DNA from: LZORAL124-50-18 sp051208045
GTDB lineage: Bacteria > Pseudomonadota > Gammaproteobacteria > Pseudomonadales > Oleiphilaceae
DNA length: 64,000 bases
NCBI GenBank assembly: GCA_051208045.1
Contig: JBPJFY010000004.1
Coordinates: 248,001-312,000 of the forward strand
Reading direction: 5' to 3'
Positions within the stretch are counted from its first letter, which is position 1. Each line of letters opens with the position of its first letter. A program made the position numbers and the translations under genes. This document shows, one piece after another, positions 44,396 to 53,371 of the stretch. Below the pieces are notes generated by a model. It was given only the letters and a program-made list of their open reading frames with translations, ran no database searches and had not been told where the DNA came from.

Positions 44396-47300
44396 ATGCC
44401 ATCACAGCACTCAGCACCCCCGAAACTCTTCACCATTAACGATTTTCGTGAGAACAATCAATCATTTATCTCCGGCCTGACCGGCCCGGCCCGTGGCCTG
44501 CTGGTCGCAGAAAGCGCGCTGAGCACGCAAAAGCTGCATCTTGTTATTGCCAAAGACATGGAGCAGGCACGGCAAATCGAATCTGAAGCCCGGTTTTTTC
44601 TGGGCCGGGAAACACCGATTGAAACGCTGTCTCTGCCCGATTGGGAGACGCTTCCCTACGACTTGTTTTCACCCCATCAGGACATCATATCCACCCGTAT
44701 TTATACGCTGTCCCAGTTAAACAAAGCGCAGCAGGGCGTGCTCATCGTACCTGTCGGCACGTTGCTCCATCGATTGGCTCCTGCGCGGCACCTCAGAGCT
44801 TTGTCTTTGGTGCTTGAGGTCGGTAAACGACTGGATGTCCAGAGTTACCGGGAAGAGCTTGAGTCCGCAGGCTACCAGAATGTAGAAACTGTCTACGAAC
44901 ATGGAGAGTTCACCGTTCGTGGCTCCATCATTGACGTGTTTCCCATGGGCAGCAAAGTGCCCTATCGCATCGAATTGTTCGATGACGAGATCGAGACGCT
45001 GCGTTCTTTTGATCCGGAATCACAGCGTTCCGTTGAGAAAGTCCAAGCCGTCTCGCTGCTGCCTGCGAACGAATTTCCCTTTGATGCAGAGTCCAGAAAG
45101 GCATTTATCACGCGCTGGCATGAGCGCTTTCCTGACTGCCCGAAAGAAAGCCCGCTCTATCAGGATATCCGCTCCGGCATCAAGCCTCTGGGTGTGGAAT
45201 ATTACCTCCCCCTTTTTTATGATGAACTGTCGACAATATTCGACTATTTGCCCAAGGACACCATCGTCGTTCAACTTGCGGATGTTTACTCGGCAGCAAA
45301 CCACTTTTGGGACGAGATTAGGCAACGCTTTGAAGATCGGCGCTATGATCGCCTCAGACCCATTCTGACACCGGATGAAGTGTTTCTACCGGTAGATCAG
45401 TTTTTCTCCGAGCTGAAGCCTCGCCCGGGTTTTAAAGTAGCTAATGATGCAGCTACTCCCGAGACCAACAAAGATCAAGGGCAGGATTTCGGCTGCCAGC
45501 CTGTCGCTGATATCGCAATCAACCACAAACTTGCTGATCCTTTGATCGGTCTCAAGCAGTTCATTGAAAAGCACTCGACCTCCACATTGATTTGCGCAGA
45601 ATCGGCAGGACGCAAAGAAGCGCTGATGGAACTGTTCAAAAAACACCACCTGCCGTTTAACGAAGTGGACGATTGGGCAAGCTTTCTCCAGCATCGAAAC
45701 AACGCGGATTCAACCGCCGTTTCGCTCGCCATCTGGCCCTTGGAACACGGCTGCATCGTGCCGGCGCAACGCATTGGCATCATTGCAGAAGCGCAGCTCT
45801 TCGGCCAGCGGGTGGCCCAGGTTCGACGACGAAAAAAAGCGGCAGATCAAAGCGACGCCATCGTAAAAAACCTGACGGAGCTAACTCTGGGAGCACCCGT
45901 GGTTCATATCGATCATGGTGTTGGCAGGTATCAGGGCCTTCAGACGATCGAAATAGACGGACACGCAACGGAATTTCTCACGCTGTCGTACGCCAATGAG
46001 GCCAAACTCTATGTGCCTGTGACCTCACTGCACCTGATCTCGCGGTATAGTGGTACAGACAACGACCTGGCTCCGCTCCACAAACTGGGTACCGATAAGT
46101 GGACAACGGCCAAACAAAAGGCGATGGAAAAGATTCGCGACACTGCCGCTGAATTGCTGGAAGTGTATGCCAAACGAGAAGCGCGAAAAGGATTCAGCTT
46201 TGCTTCACCCGACGACAGTTACGAGCAGTTTTGTGACAACTTCCCGTTTGAAGAAACTGCCGACCAGCTCACCGCCATCGAAGCCATTGAAGCGGATATG
46301 TTGTCGGATCGCCCTATGGATCGCCTGGTGTGTGGCGACGTTGGCTTCGGGAAAACAGAAGTCGCCATGCGAGCAGCATTTCTCGCCACGTATTCAGGAA
46401 AACAGGTGGCCATTCTTGCACCGACAACGTTGCTAGCCCAACAGCATTATGAATCCTTCAAAGACCGCTTCGCCGAAACTCCCATCAAAATTGAAGTACT
46501 TTCCCGATTTAAAACAGGAAAAGAGTCCAGCCAGGTTACGAAAAATCTCTCCACCGGTCGCACGGATATCATCGTCGGCACACACAAGCTGCTCCAGGGG
46601 GATATCCGGTTCAAGAATCTGGGCCTGTTGGTCATCGACGAGGAACACCGGTTTGGTGTCCAGCAAAAAGAGCGCATCAAAGCCCTGAGAGCGGAAGTCG
46701 ATATCCTAACATTGACCGCCACGCCGATTCCCAGAACGCTGAATATGGCCATGGGGGGAATCCGGGATTTATCCATTATCGCCACGCCGCCTGCGAAACG
46801 ATTATCCGTAAAAACCTTCGTACGGCAAAGCGAAACTGCCCTGACCAAAGAAGCCATACTGCGGGAAATTCTGCGCGGCGGCCAGGTGTTTTATCTGCAC
46901 AACGAAGTGAAGTCCATCGAAAAAACCGCGGCAGAAATCGCTGCGCAGGTACCCGAAGCTCGAGTAAGCGTGGCCCATGGGCAAATGAGGGAGCGGGAAC
47001 TTGAGCAGATTATGTCTGATTTTTACCATAAAAAGTTCAATGTGCTGGTGTGCACCACAATCATCGAAACCGGTATCGACATTCCCAGCGCCAACACGAT
47101 TATTATCGATCGCGCTGACAAGTTTGGTCTGGCACAGCTGCACCAGCTGCGAGGGCGTGTTGGTCGCTCTCATCACCAGGCTTACGCTTACCTCCTGACA
47201 CCCCACCCAAAATCGCTAACCAAAGATGCAGAAAAGCGACTGGAAGCGATCAGCGCTGCTCAGGATCTTGGCGCGGGTTTTACCCTGGCGACACACGATA

Positions 47301-47905
47301 TGGAAATTCGTGGCGCAGGCGAGTTACTGGGCGAAGAACAGAGCGGCCAGATACAGAACATTGGTTATTCGCTGTATATGGAATTACTCGATCAAGCAGT
47401 AAAATCCATTCAGAAGGGGCAGGATATTTCCCTGGAACCATCCTCAAATGCGGGAGCGGAGATTAATTTGCGCATTCCGGCACTGATACCGGACGACTAC
47501 CTTCCTGATGTGCATTCACGTCTCATTCTCTATAAACGCATCGCCGGCGCAGGAACATCCGATGAACTGGTGGATCTGCGCACGGAAATCATCGACCGGT
47601 ACGGGCTCTTGCCGGAGCCCTTGAAAAACCTATTCAAGCAAACCCGTCTCAAACAAAAATGTACCGCGCTCGGGGTAACCAAAGTCGATGCTGGTGCGTC
47701 CTCAGGAAAAATTGAGTTTGCCGAGAAAACCCATGTGGATCCTATGAAGATTGTTCAACTGGTACAGAAAAAGTTTGAAAAATACGGTATGAAAGGAGGC
47801 AGCACCCTCACGTTTAAGCTGGATTCTCAAACTGCCGATGGTAAACTGCGCGAAATCGATCTCCTGTTGGATGCTCTCAAATCGGATGACTTTTCTTATG
47901 AGTAA
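44396..47905 (+). CDS. mfd: Transcription-repair coupling factor
   Basis: A 1169-residue SF2 translocase that removes stalled RNA polymerase and recruits UvrA. Order: UvrB-like module (about 1-350), D3/linker, RNA-polymerase-interacting CarD-like domain (GAPVVHIDHGVGRYQGLQ, about 500-560), helicase core with Walker A GDVGFGKTE and VIDEEHRFGV, the TRG region (REGRG-like IRGAGELLGEEQSG) and the C-terminal UvrA-contact domain. Length is typical. It overlaps the csiV start by eight bases. Confidence 0.98.
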   Translation: MPSQHSAPPKLFTINDFRENNQSFISGLTGPARGLLVAESALSTQKLHLVIAKDMEQARQIESEARFFLGRETPIETLSLPDWETLPYDLFSPHQDIISTRIYTLSQLNKAQQGVLIVPVGTLLHRLAPARHLRALSLVLEVGKRLDVQSYREELESAGYQNVETVYEHGEFTVRGSIIDVFPMGSKVPYRIELFDDEIETLRSFDPESQRSVEKVQAVSLLPANEFPFDAESRKAFITRWHERFPDCPKESPLYQDIRSGIKPLGVEYYLPLFYDELSTIFDYLPKDTIVVQLADVYSAANHFWDEIRQRFEDRRYDRLRPILTPDEVFLPVDQFFSELKPRPGFKVANDAATPETNKDQGQDFGCQPVADIAINHKLADPLIGLKQFIEKHSTSTLICAESAGRKEALMELFKKHHLPFNEVDDWASFLQHRNNADSTAVSLAIWPLEHGCIVPAQRIGIIAEAQLFGQRVAQVRRRKKAADQSDAIVKNLTELTLGAPVVHIDHGVGRYQGLQTIEIDGHATEFLTLSYANEAKLYVPVTSLHLISRYSGTDNDLAPLHKLGTDKWTTAKQKAMEKIRDTAAELLEVYAKREARKGFSFASPDDSYEQFCDNFPFEETADQLTAIEAIEADMLSDRPMDRLVCGDVGFGKTEVAMRAAFLATYSGKQVAILAPTTLLAQQHYESFKDRFAETPIKIEVLSRFKTGKESSQVTKNLSTGRTDIIVGTHKLLQGDIRFKNLGLLVIDEEHRFGVQQKERIKALRAEVDILTLTATPIPRTLNMAMGGIRDLSIIATPPAKRLSVKTFVRQSETALTKEAILREILRGGQVFYLHNEVKSIEKTAAEIAAQVPEARVSVAHGQMRERELEQIMSDFYHKKFNVLVCTTIIETGIDIPSANTIIIDRADKFGLAQLHQLRGRVGRSHHQAYAYLLTPHPKSLTKDAEKRLEAISAAQDLGAGFTLATHDMEIRGAGELLGEEQSGQIQNIGYSLYMELLDQAVKSIQKGQDISLEPSSNAGAEINLRIPALIPDDYLPDVHSRLILYKRIAGAGTSDELVDLRTEIIDRYGLLPEPLKNLFKQTRLKQKCTALGVTKVDAGASSGKIEFAEKTHVDPMKIVQLVQKKFEKYGMKGGSTLTFKLDSQTADGKLREIDLLLDALKSDDFSYE

Positions 47906-48860
47906 CCTCCGTTGTACACATAAACGGCTTTCATGGCACGCTTTGTGGCTCTTGTTGACAGTGGTTGCTACGCCAGCGCACGCAGAAACTGACGCGCCCA
48001 TCCCGCCGGATGAGAACTGGTACCAGATAGAAGTATTGTTGTTCGAGCGGCTGAATACGAGTGAATTTTTTATCGACCCTCCCACCCAGACGCCACCGGT
48101 CCTGCAGCCAACAAACTGGCACACACTGGTGAACACCCCACCACTCACCCCCAATCAATTTCAGGTGGTACCACCGGAAGAGAATACGCTCAGACAAAAC
48201 TACTGGGACAAACTGGCCCGCAGCAAGAACTTAAGACCAATCTACAGCACCGCCTGGAAACAGGAGCTCATCAACGACACCCCCAGAGCGCCGATAAAAA
48301 TCCAGATTGAATCCTCTCATTCAACAAGCAATCGGCCTGTTTTGTATCAGGGAACGTTGTCCGTTCGTCGATCGCGCTATCTGCACGCCGACATTGACCT
48401 GGCACTGGTCGAGTTTAATGAAAGCATGCTTTCACACTTTGATTTTACTCAACCCTCGTTGCTCCAACCTCCGCCATTGCTCATTGACAACCTGGCCGCG
48501 TCGCAAGCTCTCTACCCAACAGCAGACCTGTCTCACTCGCCTGTCTCGGCGCAACAAAACTGGGCGTTAACTGTTTTTCGGCTTAAAGAGTCCCGTAAAA
48601 TGCGCAGCAAAGAGCTGCATTACATCGACTACCCTCAGTTTGGACTGATTGTGATCGTGCACCCCACGCACATGCCGGACTATGCCAAAGAGATTCCGCA
48701 GGAAGATCTACCGGTATTGGAAGAGATGCAACCTCTTGATGCCGACCAGGAGAATGGCGCAACTGATTCAGCGACATCTAATTCAGCGACATCTAATTCA
48801 GCGACAGCGGAATCATTCACACCTGCGCCACAGGGTGCTCCCGCAGCGCAAGAGGAATAA
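47898..48860 (+). CDS. csiV: CsiV-family exported protein
   Basis: A 320-residue protein from ATG 47898, with a signal peptide (cleavage after AHA). The mature N-terminus WYQIEVLLFERLN and later LHADIDLALVEF and the HYIDYPQFGLIVIVHP end are consistent with the CsiV peptidoglycan-binding/cell-shape family, which activates LpoA-PBP1A in Vibrio. The C-terminal tail is Ala/Ser/Thr-rich with a 15-bp DNA repeat. Overlap with mfd suggests translational coupling. The family assignment rests on motif memory and location next to mfd. Confidence 0.75.
   Translation: MSNLRCTHKRLSWHALWLLLTVVATPAHAETDAPIPPDENWYQIEVLLFERLNTSEFFIDPPTQTPPVLQPTNWHTLVNTPPLTPNQFQVVPPEENTLRQNYWDKLARSKNLRPIYSTAWKQELINDTPRAPIKIQIESSHSTSNRPVLYQGTLSVRRSRYLHADIDLALVEFNESMLSHFDFTQPSLLQPPPLLIDNLAASQALYPTADLSHSPVSAQQNWALTVFRLKESRKMRSKELHYIDYPQFGLIVIVHPTHMPDYAKEIPQEDLPVLEEMQPLDADQENGATDSATSNSATSNSATAESFTPAPQGAPAAQEE
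48766..48805. repeat. 15-bp tandem repeat in the csiV tail
   Basis: ATTCAGCGACATCTA repeated 2.7 times without mismatch (starts 48766, 48781, 48796), encoding the Ser-Ala-Thr-Ser-Asn repeat near the C-terminus. In-frame, so copy change only alters tail length. Confidence 0.9.
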
Positions 48861-48884
48861 AGCACCTCTGTATCAAGAGGTGCT
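48861..48884. terminator. Hairpin between convergent csiV and mtnP
   Basis: AGCACCTCT and AGAGGTGCT with the loop GTATCA, immediately after the csiV stop and covering the mtnP stop. There is no T-run on either side, so intrinsic termination is uncertain; position suggests a shared 3' hairpin. Confidence 0.45.
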
Positions 48885-49613
48885 GACGACCTCAGCGACA
48901 ATCGCACACACCTTATCCATGCCCGCATCAATGGCGGCATGAATTTCTTCCATCGTGATGATGTGATCTGTCTTGCCGGCGGCCCAGTTCACACTCAGCG
49001 CTACACAGGCATATTCGAGATTCATTTCAGCGGCGAGTGCGGCTTCCGGCATGCCCGTCATCCCCACAATATCGCAACCATCACGCTCCATTTTTTTGAT
49101 TTCTGCAGCGGTTTCCAGCCGGGGCCCCTGGGTGCAGCCATACACGGCATTATCACTCACGGGGATACCAAGCGTATTCGCCGCCAGGAGTAGGGTTTGC
49201 CGAAGCGATTCAGTAAAGGGAAAGGTAAAATCGATATGCGTTACCTGATCCAGGTCATCTTCGAAAAACGTCGACGCCCTGCCCCAGGTATAATCAATAA
49301 TCTGGTCCGGAACGCACACATGGGCCGGGGCCATTTCCGATCGAATCCCGCCAACGGCATTCACGGCAATGATTTTTTTGATGCCCATGCCGGCCAGCGC
49401 GGCAATATTTGCCCGATAATTAACTTTGTGAGGGGGAATCGTATGAGGATTACCATGACGGGCAAGAAACGCTACTTTTTTCCCGTTGATTTCTCCCAGG
49501 GAAATCGCTGAAGAGGGCACGCCGAACGGCGTATCCATTTCTTTAACATCGTAAATATGCAGGCCTTCAAGTTCCGTCAGCCCGGTTCCACCAATGATTG
49601 CTATTTCTGGCAC
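48873..49613 (-). CDS. mtnP: S-methyl-5'-thioinosine phosphorylase
   Basis: A 246-residue nucleoside phosphorylase of the MTAP/MTIP group. IGGTGLTELEG at the start, LARHGNPHTIPPHKVNYRAN, CTQGPRLETAAEI and the purine-binding NWAAGKTDHI (where MTAP enzymes usually have N..D for adenine) are visible. In Pseudomonas the homologue at this locus cleaves methylthioinosine, not methylthioadenosine; I adopt that by synteny. Role: salvage of methylthio-nucleosides from polyamine or homoserine-lactone synthesis. Convergent with csiV. Confidence 0.9.
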   Translation of the reverse strand: MPEIAIIGGTGLTELEGLHIYDVKEMDTPFGVPSSAISLGEINGKKVAFLARHGNPHTIPPHKVNYRANIAALAGMGIKKIIAVNAVGGIRSEMAPAHVCVPDQIIDYTWGRASTFFEDDLDQVTHIDFTFPFTESLRQTLLLAANTLGIPVSDNAVYGCTQGPRLETAAEIKKMERDGCDIVGMTGMPEAALAAEMNLEYACVALSVNWAAGKTDHIITMEEIHAAIDAGMDKVCAIVAEVVSTS

Positions 49614-49640
49614 GATAACTCTCCTAACGTGTCGCCGGGT

Positions 49641-50792
49641 CTACGATGACGTAGCCGTGGGTTGAGTAAGACCCGCAAACTGCGGCGCACTCAGCGACAC
49701 GGGTTTGCTGTCTGAGATGTGGTGAAGCGTTTGCGTCGGAAACGCAATTTCAGCCCCGGCTTCGCTGATAATCGCCATAATTTTCATCAGCACGTCCTGT
49801 TTGACTTCGTGGTACTTAATCCAGTTCGTGGTTTTCGTGAAGGTGTAGACAAAGAAATCCAGTGATGAAGGACCAAACGCATTAAAATTGACCATCAGGG
49901 TCTGTGTGGTATCAATCTCTTCATGCGATTTCAGCATGTCCTTCACCTGCTGAAGCACGGGTTCAATTGTTGAAAAATCATCATATCGTACACCAATCGT
50001 TTCATAGATTCGACGATGGGACATTCGCGAAGGATTCTCAACGGTAATATTCGTGAACGTTGAGTTGGGCACATAAATCGGTCGCTTCTCAAAGGTACGG
50101 ATTCGTGTGGTACGCCACCCTATGTGCTCAACGGTACCTTCAATATTTTTGTCGGGAGAGCGCACCCAATCGCCTACAGAAAACGGCCGATCCAGGTAGA
50201 CCATCAAACCGCCAAAGAAATTGGCCAGCAAATCCTTGGCCGCAAAGCCAACCGCAATCCCCCCAATCCCGCCGAAAGCCAGTACGCCCGAGACGCTGTA
50301 TCCCAATGTCTGCAATACGACCAGCACACTGGTGATGATCACGGAGGCGCGTAACAGTTTGCCCATTGCTGAAACGGTCGTATGATCCATCGGCTGCTTC
50401 ATCTTTTCCGGTGAAACGACGATCTTTTCCGCACCGGAAATAAAGCGCACCAAGAACCAGGAAAGAGAATAAATGACGCCAATCTGCCGCAACGGCTCTA
50501 TGATGCTGAACGCTTTAGACCCCGAGTAGGATTCAGCTAACTGACCCGCCAGCGTCAACCCGATAATCCAGATAAACAGTTTCACGGGTTTGTTTGCGGC
50601 ATTCAACAGCGTGTCATCCCACAGGTTACTGGTTTTCGACACCTGTGTTTCCAGCTTATCCATCACTTTTCCCGCGATATAACTTAACAGACCGGTAACA
50701 AATACGATGGTAAAGAGCGTGAGTACAGCTCGAAACTCAAAGGTCGTGACGCCGACCTCCGTAAACCATTGATCGAGATAATTAACTTCCAC
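49641..50792 (-). CDS. MscS-family mechanosensitive channel
   Basis: A 383-residue protein with four N-terminal hydrophobic segments; the pore helix has the Gly/Ala packing GVLAFGGIGGIAVGFAAKDLLANFFGG characteristic of MscS, followed by the beta domain (GDWVRSPDKNIEGTVEHIGWRTT). It probably opens under hypo-osmotic stress in the inner membrane. It starts 57 bases from the end of nagZ on the same strand and precedes mtnP by 27 bases; in the remembered Pseudomonas order mtnP is next to nagZ, so this gene looks inserted. Confidence 0.93.
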   Translation of the reverse strand: MEVNYLDQWFTEVGVTTFEFRAVLTLFTIVFVTGLLSYIAGKVMDKLETQVSKTSNLWDDTLLNAANKPVKLFIWIIGLTLAGQLAESYSGSKAFSIIEPLRQIGVIYSLSWFLVRFISGAEKIVVSPEKMKQPMDHTTVSAMGKLLRASVIITSVLVVLQTLGYSVSGVLAFGGIGGIAVGFAAKDLLANFFGGLMVYLDRPFSVGDWVRSPDKNIEGTVEHIGWRTTRIRTFEKRPIYVPNSTFTNITVENPSRMSHRRIYETIGVRYDDFSTIEPVLQQVKDMLKSHEEIDTTQTLMVNFNAFGPSSLDFFVYTFTKTTNWIKYHEVKQDVLMKIMAIISEAGAEIAFPTQTLHHISDSKPVSLSAPQFAGLTQPTATSS

Positions 50793-50823
50793 TTAACGCC
50801 TCCTTTTTCCCAAAAAGATTACC

Positions 50824-50861
50824 CTTCAACTCTTCAACTCTTCAACTCTTCAACTCTTCAA
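50824..50861. repeat. 8-bp tandem repeat across the nagZ stop codon
   Basis: CTTCAACT repeated 4.75 times. The nagZ stop (50850-50852) lies inside the array. Because the unit is not a multiple of three, loss or gain of a unit upstream of the stop changes the reading frame of the last codons. Confidence 0.92.
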
Positions 50862-51896
50862 GGTAAGCAGGGCATTTACGTTCTGCATTTTAGCACGCCA
50901 TTCCGGGGTGTTCTGTAATTGAGCCAATTTTGTCCCTTCACCTGTAAACTCATGATTCCAGCGCCCGCACATGGTTCGCAGTTTGTCGCAGGGTGAGACT
51001 TGCCTGGATACCATCCAGTCCAATACCGCTTTCGCCCCCTGTCGGTGATTACAGACCAGCACCATATCGCACCCGGCAGCCAGCGCGACTTCTGCGCGCG
51101 ATTCAAAGCTGCCAGCGACCGTAGCCCCTTCCATCGTCAGGTCGTCACTGAAAATAATCCCTTCGAAGCCAAGCTGGTCCTTAAGTACCTGCTGCAACCA
51201 AAAAGATGAAAAGCCCGCCGGATTCGGATCCACACGGGAGTAGATAACGTGAGCAGGCATAATGGCCTCCAAACCCTGACGGATTAACTGGGCGAAGGGC
51301 TCAACATCGGCTTTCAAAATCGCATCCAAATCACGATGTTCTTTGGGAATATCCGTATGTGAGTCCGCTTCGACATACCCATGTCCGGGAAAGTGCTTGC
51401 CAGTGGCCGACATCCCTGCCTCGCGCATCCCTATCACCAGCGCGGTTGCCAGCTCGGCCACCACATTGGGTTGATTTGAGAAAGCGCGATCGCCAATTAC
51501 CTGAGAGTATCCCCAATCCAGATCCAGCACGGGAGCAAAGCTGAAGTCCAGGCCGGACGCCAACAGTTCCGCCGCCATAATCCACCCGGCACTCCTGGCC
51601 GATTGCAACGCGATATGAGGCTCGTGTATGAAAAGCTCACCAAAGTGTCGCATCGGTGGCAGCCGGGTATAGTCGGAACGAAACCGCCAGACTCGCCCAC
51701 CCTCATGATCCACAGCAATCAGCAAGTGCGGATTTATGCGCCTCATTTCCTGAATCAAGCGCTCAACTTGTTCGGCGGACTGGAAGTTGCGGGAAAAGAG
51801 AATGACTCCCCCCACCTGCTCGGAAGCCAGCAGCACTGTCTCCTCTGAGGACAAGGTGATGCCTTCTAAATCGAGCATTAAACGGCCAATGGACAT
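50850..51896 (-). CDS. nagZ: Beta-N-acetylhexosaminidase NagZ
   Basis: A 348-residue cytoplasmic GH3 enzyme of peptidoglycan recycling, releasing GlcNAc from GlcNAc-anhydroMurNAc-peptides. MLDLEG, GGVILFSRN, AVDHEGGRVWRFR, KHFPGHGYVEADSHTD (the His-Asp acid/base loop) and the nucleophile region IFSDDLTMEGA are all present. Its product influences AmpR-type beta-lactamase control where present. The 3' end runs into an 8-bp tandem repeat. Placed between psrA/L,D-transpeptidase and the MscS gene. Confidence 0.97.
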   Translation of the reverse strand: MSIGRLMLDLEGITLSSEETVLLASEQVGGVILFSRNFQSAEQVERLIQEMRRINPHLLIAVDHEGGRVWRFRSDYTRLPPMRHFGELFIHEPHIALQSARSAGWIMAAELLASGLDFSFAPVLDLDWGYSQVIGDRAFSNQPNVVAELATALVIGMREAGMSATGKHFPGHGYVEADSHTDIPKEHRDLDAILKADVEPFAQLIRQGLEAIMPAHVIYSRVDPNPAGFSSFWLQQVLKDQLGFEGIIFSDDLTMEGATVAGSFESRAEVALAAGCDMVLVCNHRQGAKAVLDWMVSRQVSPCDKLRTMCGRWNHEFTGEGTKLAQLQNTPEWRAKMQNVNALLTLKS

Positions 51897-51990
51897 GACG
51901 CTTCCTTTTAAAATAACGAAAAGGCCCTAAAGATAACGAATTGATCTCAGAAAGAAAACTCTCAGGCACGGTTGCATGAAAGGGATTAGC

Positions 51991-52476
51991 TCACAGGGAG
52001 ATTATGACGGGGGTATAGACTGGCACTTGATTGAACAGCGAAATAACATCCTGATTTCGCATACGGATGCAGCCGTGTGACAGCGGAACGCCCATCTGAC
52101 ATGCGTCGGGGCAGCCGTGAATGTAGATGTATCGGCGCATGGTGTCACAGCTACCCATCCGATTATACCCGGGCTCCAAACCGCTTAACCAAAGTATGCG
52201 GGACAGAATCCAGTCTCTTTGCGGATGAGCCTCTGCCAAGGCGGGCGAGAATATCTCCCCCGTGGGGCGCCGCCCCACAAACACCGCCCCCAGCGGTTGA
52301 GATGCCCCGATCTTTGCTCGGATGATGTGCTTGCCTAATGGAGTGCAATTGCTCCCGGAGGCTTGCCCGGTTCCCTTGAGCGCGGTAGAAACCTGCCAGG
52401 AATCCACCAGGGATTCGCCCCTCAAAAGAGCGAGGGTTTGCTGCCCCACCGAAACCTCTATGCGAAACTCGGACAC
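51991..52476 (-). CDS. L,D-transpeptidase (YkuD fold) protein
   Basis: A 161-residue single-domain protein with the YkuD catalytic motif SHGCIRM near the C-terminus and an upstream conserved HG (YIYIHGCPD). The N-terminus (MSEFRIEVSVGQQTLALL) has no obvious signal peptide, although substrates are periplasmic; it may use a non-classical route, a missed upstream start, or act on a cytoplasmic recycling substrate. Similar short enzymes are listed as YkuD/ErfK-like. It lies between nagZ and psrA on the same strand. Confidence 0.87.
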   Translation of the reverse strand: MSEFRIEVSVGQQTLALLRGESLVDSWQVSTALKGTGQASGSNCTPLGKHIIRAKIGASQPLGAVFVGRRPTGEIFSPALAEAHPQRDWILSRILWLSGLEPGYNRMGSCDTMRRYIYIHGCPDACQMGVPLSHGCIRMRNQDVISLFNQVPVYTPVIISL

Positions 52477-52509
52477 GTGAACGCCTTGTGATGTAAATTC
52501 GGTGGTATT

Positions 52510-53175
52510 CTACCCGAAACTGGCGACCAGTTTCTCTAAATCGGCTGGCGGCGCTTTCATGCCTGCGGCGACAAACGGCACCAGGCGCGCGACGATGTCC
52601 GTCGTTGACGTGCGGACACCCAAGTCACTGTGCAGGATATCTGACAGCGCATCACTGCTGGACATGGTAAATGCCATTGCCCCCATCATGAACTGAATTC
52701 GCCAGAATCGATCAATATTGCTCAGTTCCGGTGTCGCATCTTTAAATGCTTTCATAAAACGACGGAAGCTGTTTTTGTATTCGGATTCCAGGTATTTTCT
52801 CAAATGCCCCTGGGACTGGGTATACGCCAGTCCGAGAAGACGCATGAATACCGGCAAACCATTCTTGCTGCGCGCCGGAATCCTCACGATGGAGCTGGTG
52901 AGAATCACCAGCAAATCTTCCACCCCGACAGTTAACTCGCCATTGACTGCCCGTTTGTCCAGTTCCTGGTCAATGATTTGCGCAAACGGTGAGAGGAAAC
53001 GGGCAAAGACCGCTTGAATCAAGGCATTTTTGGAGCCGAAATGATAGTTCACCGCCGCGAGATTCACATCCGCTTTGCTGGTTATCATTCTGAGCGATGT
53101 TTCTGAAAATCCCCGCTGTGCGAACAACTCTTCTGCAGCATCCAGGATTTTATCAACGGTATCCGATTGTGCCAT
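52510..53175 (-). CDS. psrA: TetR-family regulator PsrA
   Basis: A 221-residue TetR protein. The N-terminal HTH (ILDAAEELFAQRGFSETSLR through NLAAVNYHFGSK) is very close to Pseudomonas PsrA, which senses long-chain fatty acyl signals and controls rpoS and beta-oxidation genes. The ligand domain (about 55-215) is all-helical. Two overlapping PsrA-type operators lie 12-40 bases upstream of the start, consistent with autorepression. It sits at the same relative place as psrA in Pseudomonas (beyond nagZ). Confidence 0.92.
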   Translation of the reverse strand: MAQSDTVDKILDAAEELFAQRGFSETSLRMITSKADVNLAAVNYHFGSKNALIQAVFARFLSPFAQIIDQELDKRAVNGELTVGVEDLLVILTSSIVRIPARSKNGLPVFMRLLGLAYTQSQGHLRKYLESEYKNSFRRFMKAFKDATPELSNIDRFWRIQFMMGAMAFTMSSSDALSDILHSDLGVRTSTTDIVARLVPFVAAGMKAPPADLEKLVASFG

Positions 53176-53187
53176 AAATCACCATTC

Positions 53188-53214
53188 CAAACATTTGTTT
53201 GAAACATACGTTTG
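53188..53214. promoter_or_regulatory. Double PsrA operator
   Basis: Two 14-bp boxes fit the PsrA consensus [G/C]AAAC-N2-4-GTTT[G/C]: CAAACATTTGTTTG (53188-53201) and GAAACATACGTTTG (53201-53214). They share one G, and both lie immediately upstream of psrA and upstream of the divergent ATPase gene, so both promoters could be affected. Confidence 0.85.
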
Positions 53215-53371
53215 ATTGGTCACCTTGTCAAGACATCGCCCCTGCCCCACGTCGTTATACCCGGAAAGTTTTGTCATTTTTTGTAAAAGACAGGCCACAT
53301 TATGATCCAACTCAACACCTGACGGCGCTGGCATAAACATAATAAGTCAAACATGTCCACAGGTGCCCCGC

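Noticed and set aside
50824..50861. CRISPR or CRISPR-like array
   Set aside because: Units are 8 bp without spacers and no cas genes occur; the same goes for the 15-, 18- and 21-bp repeats.
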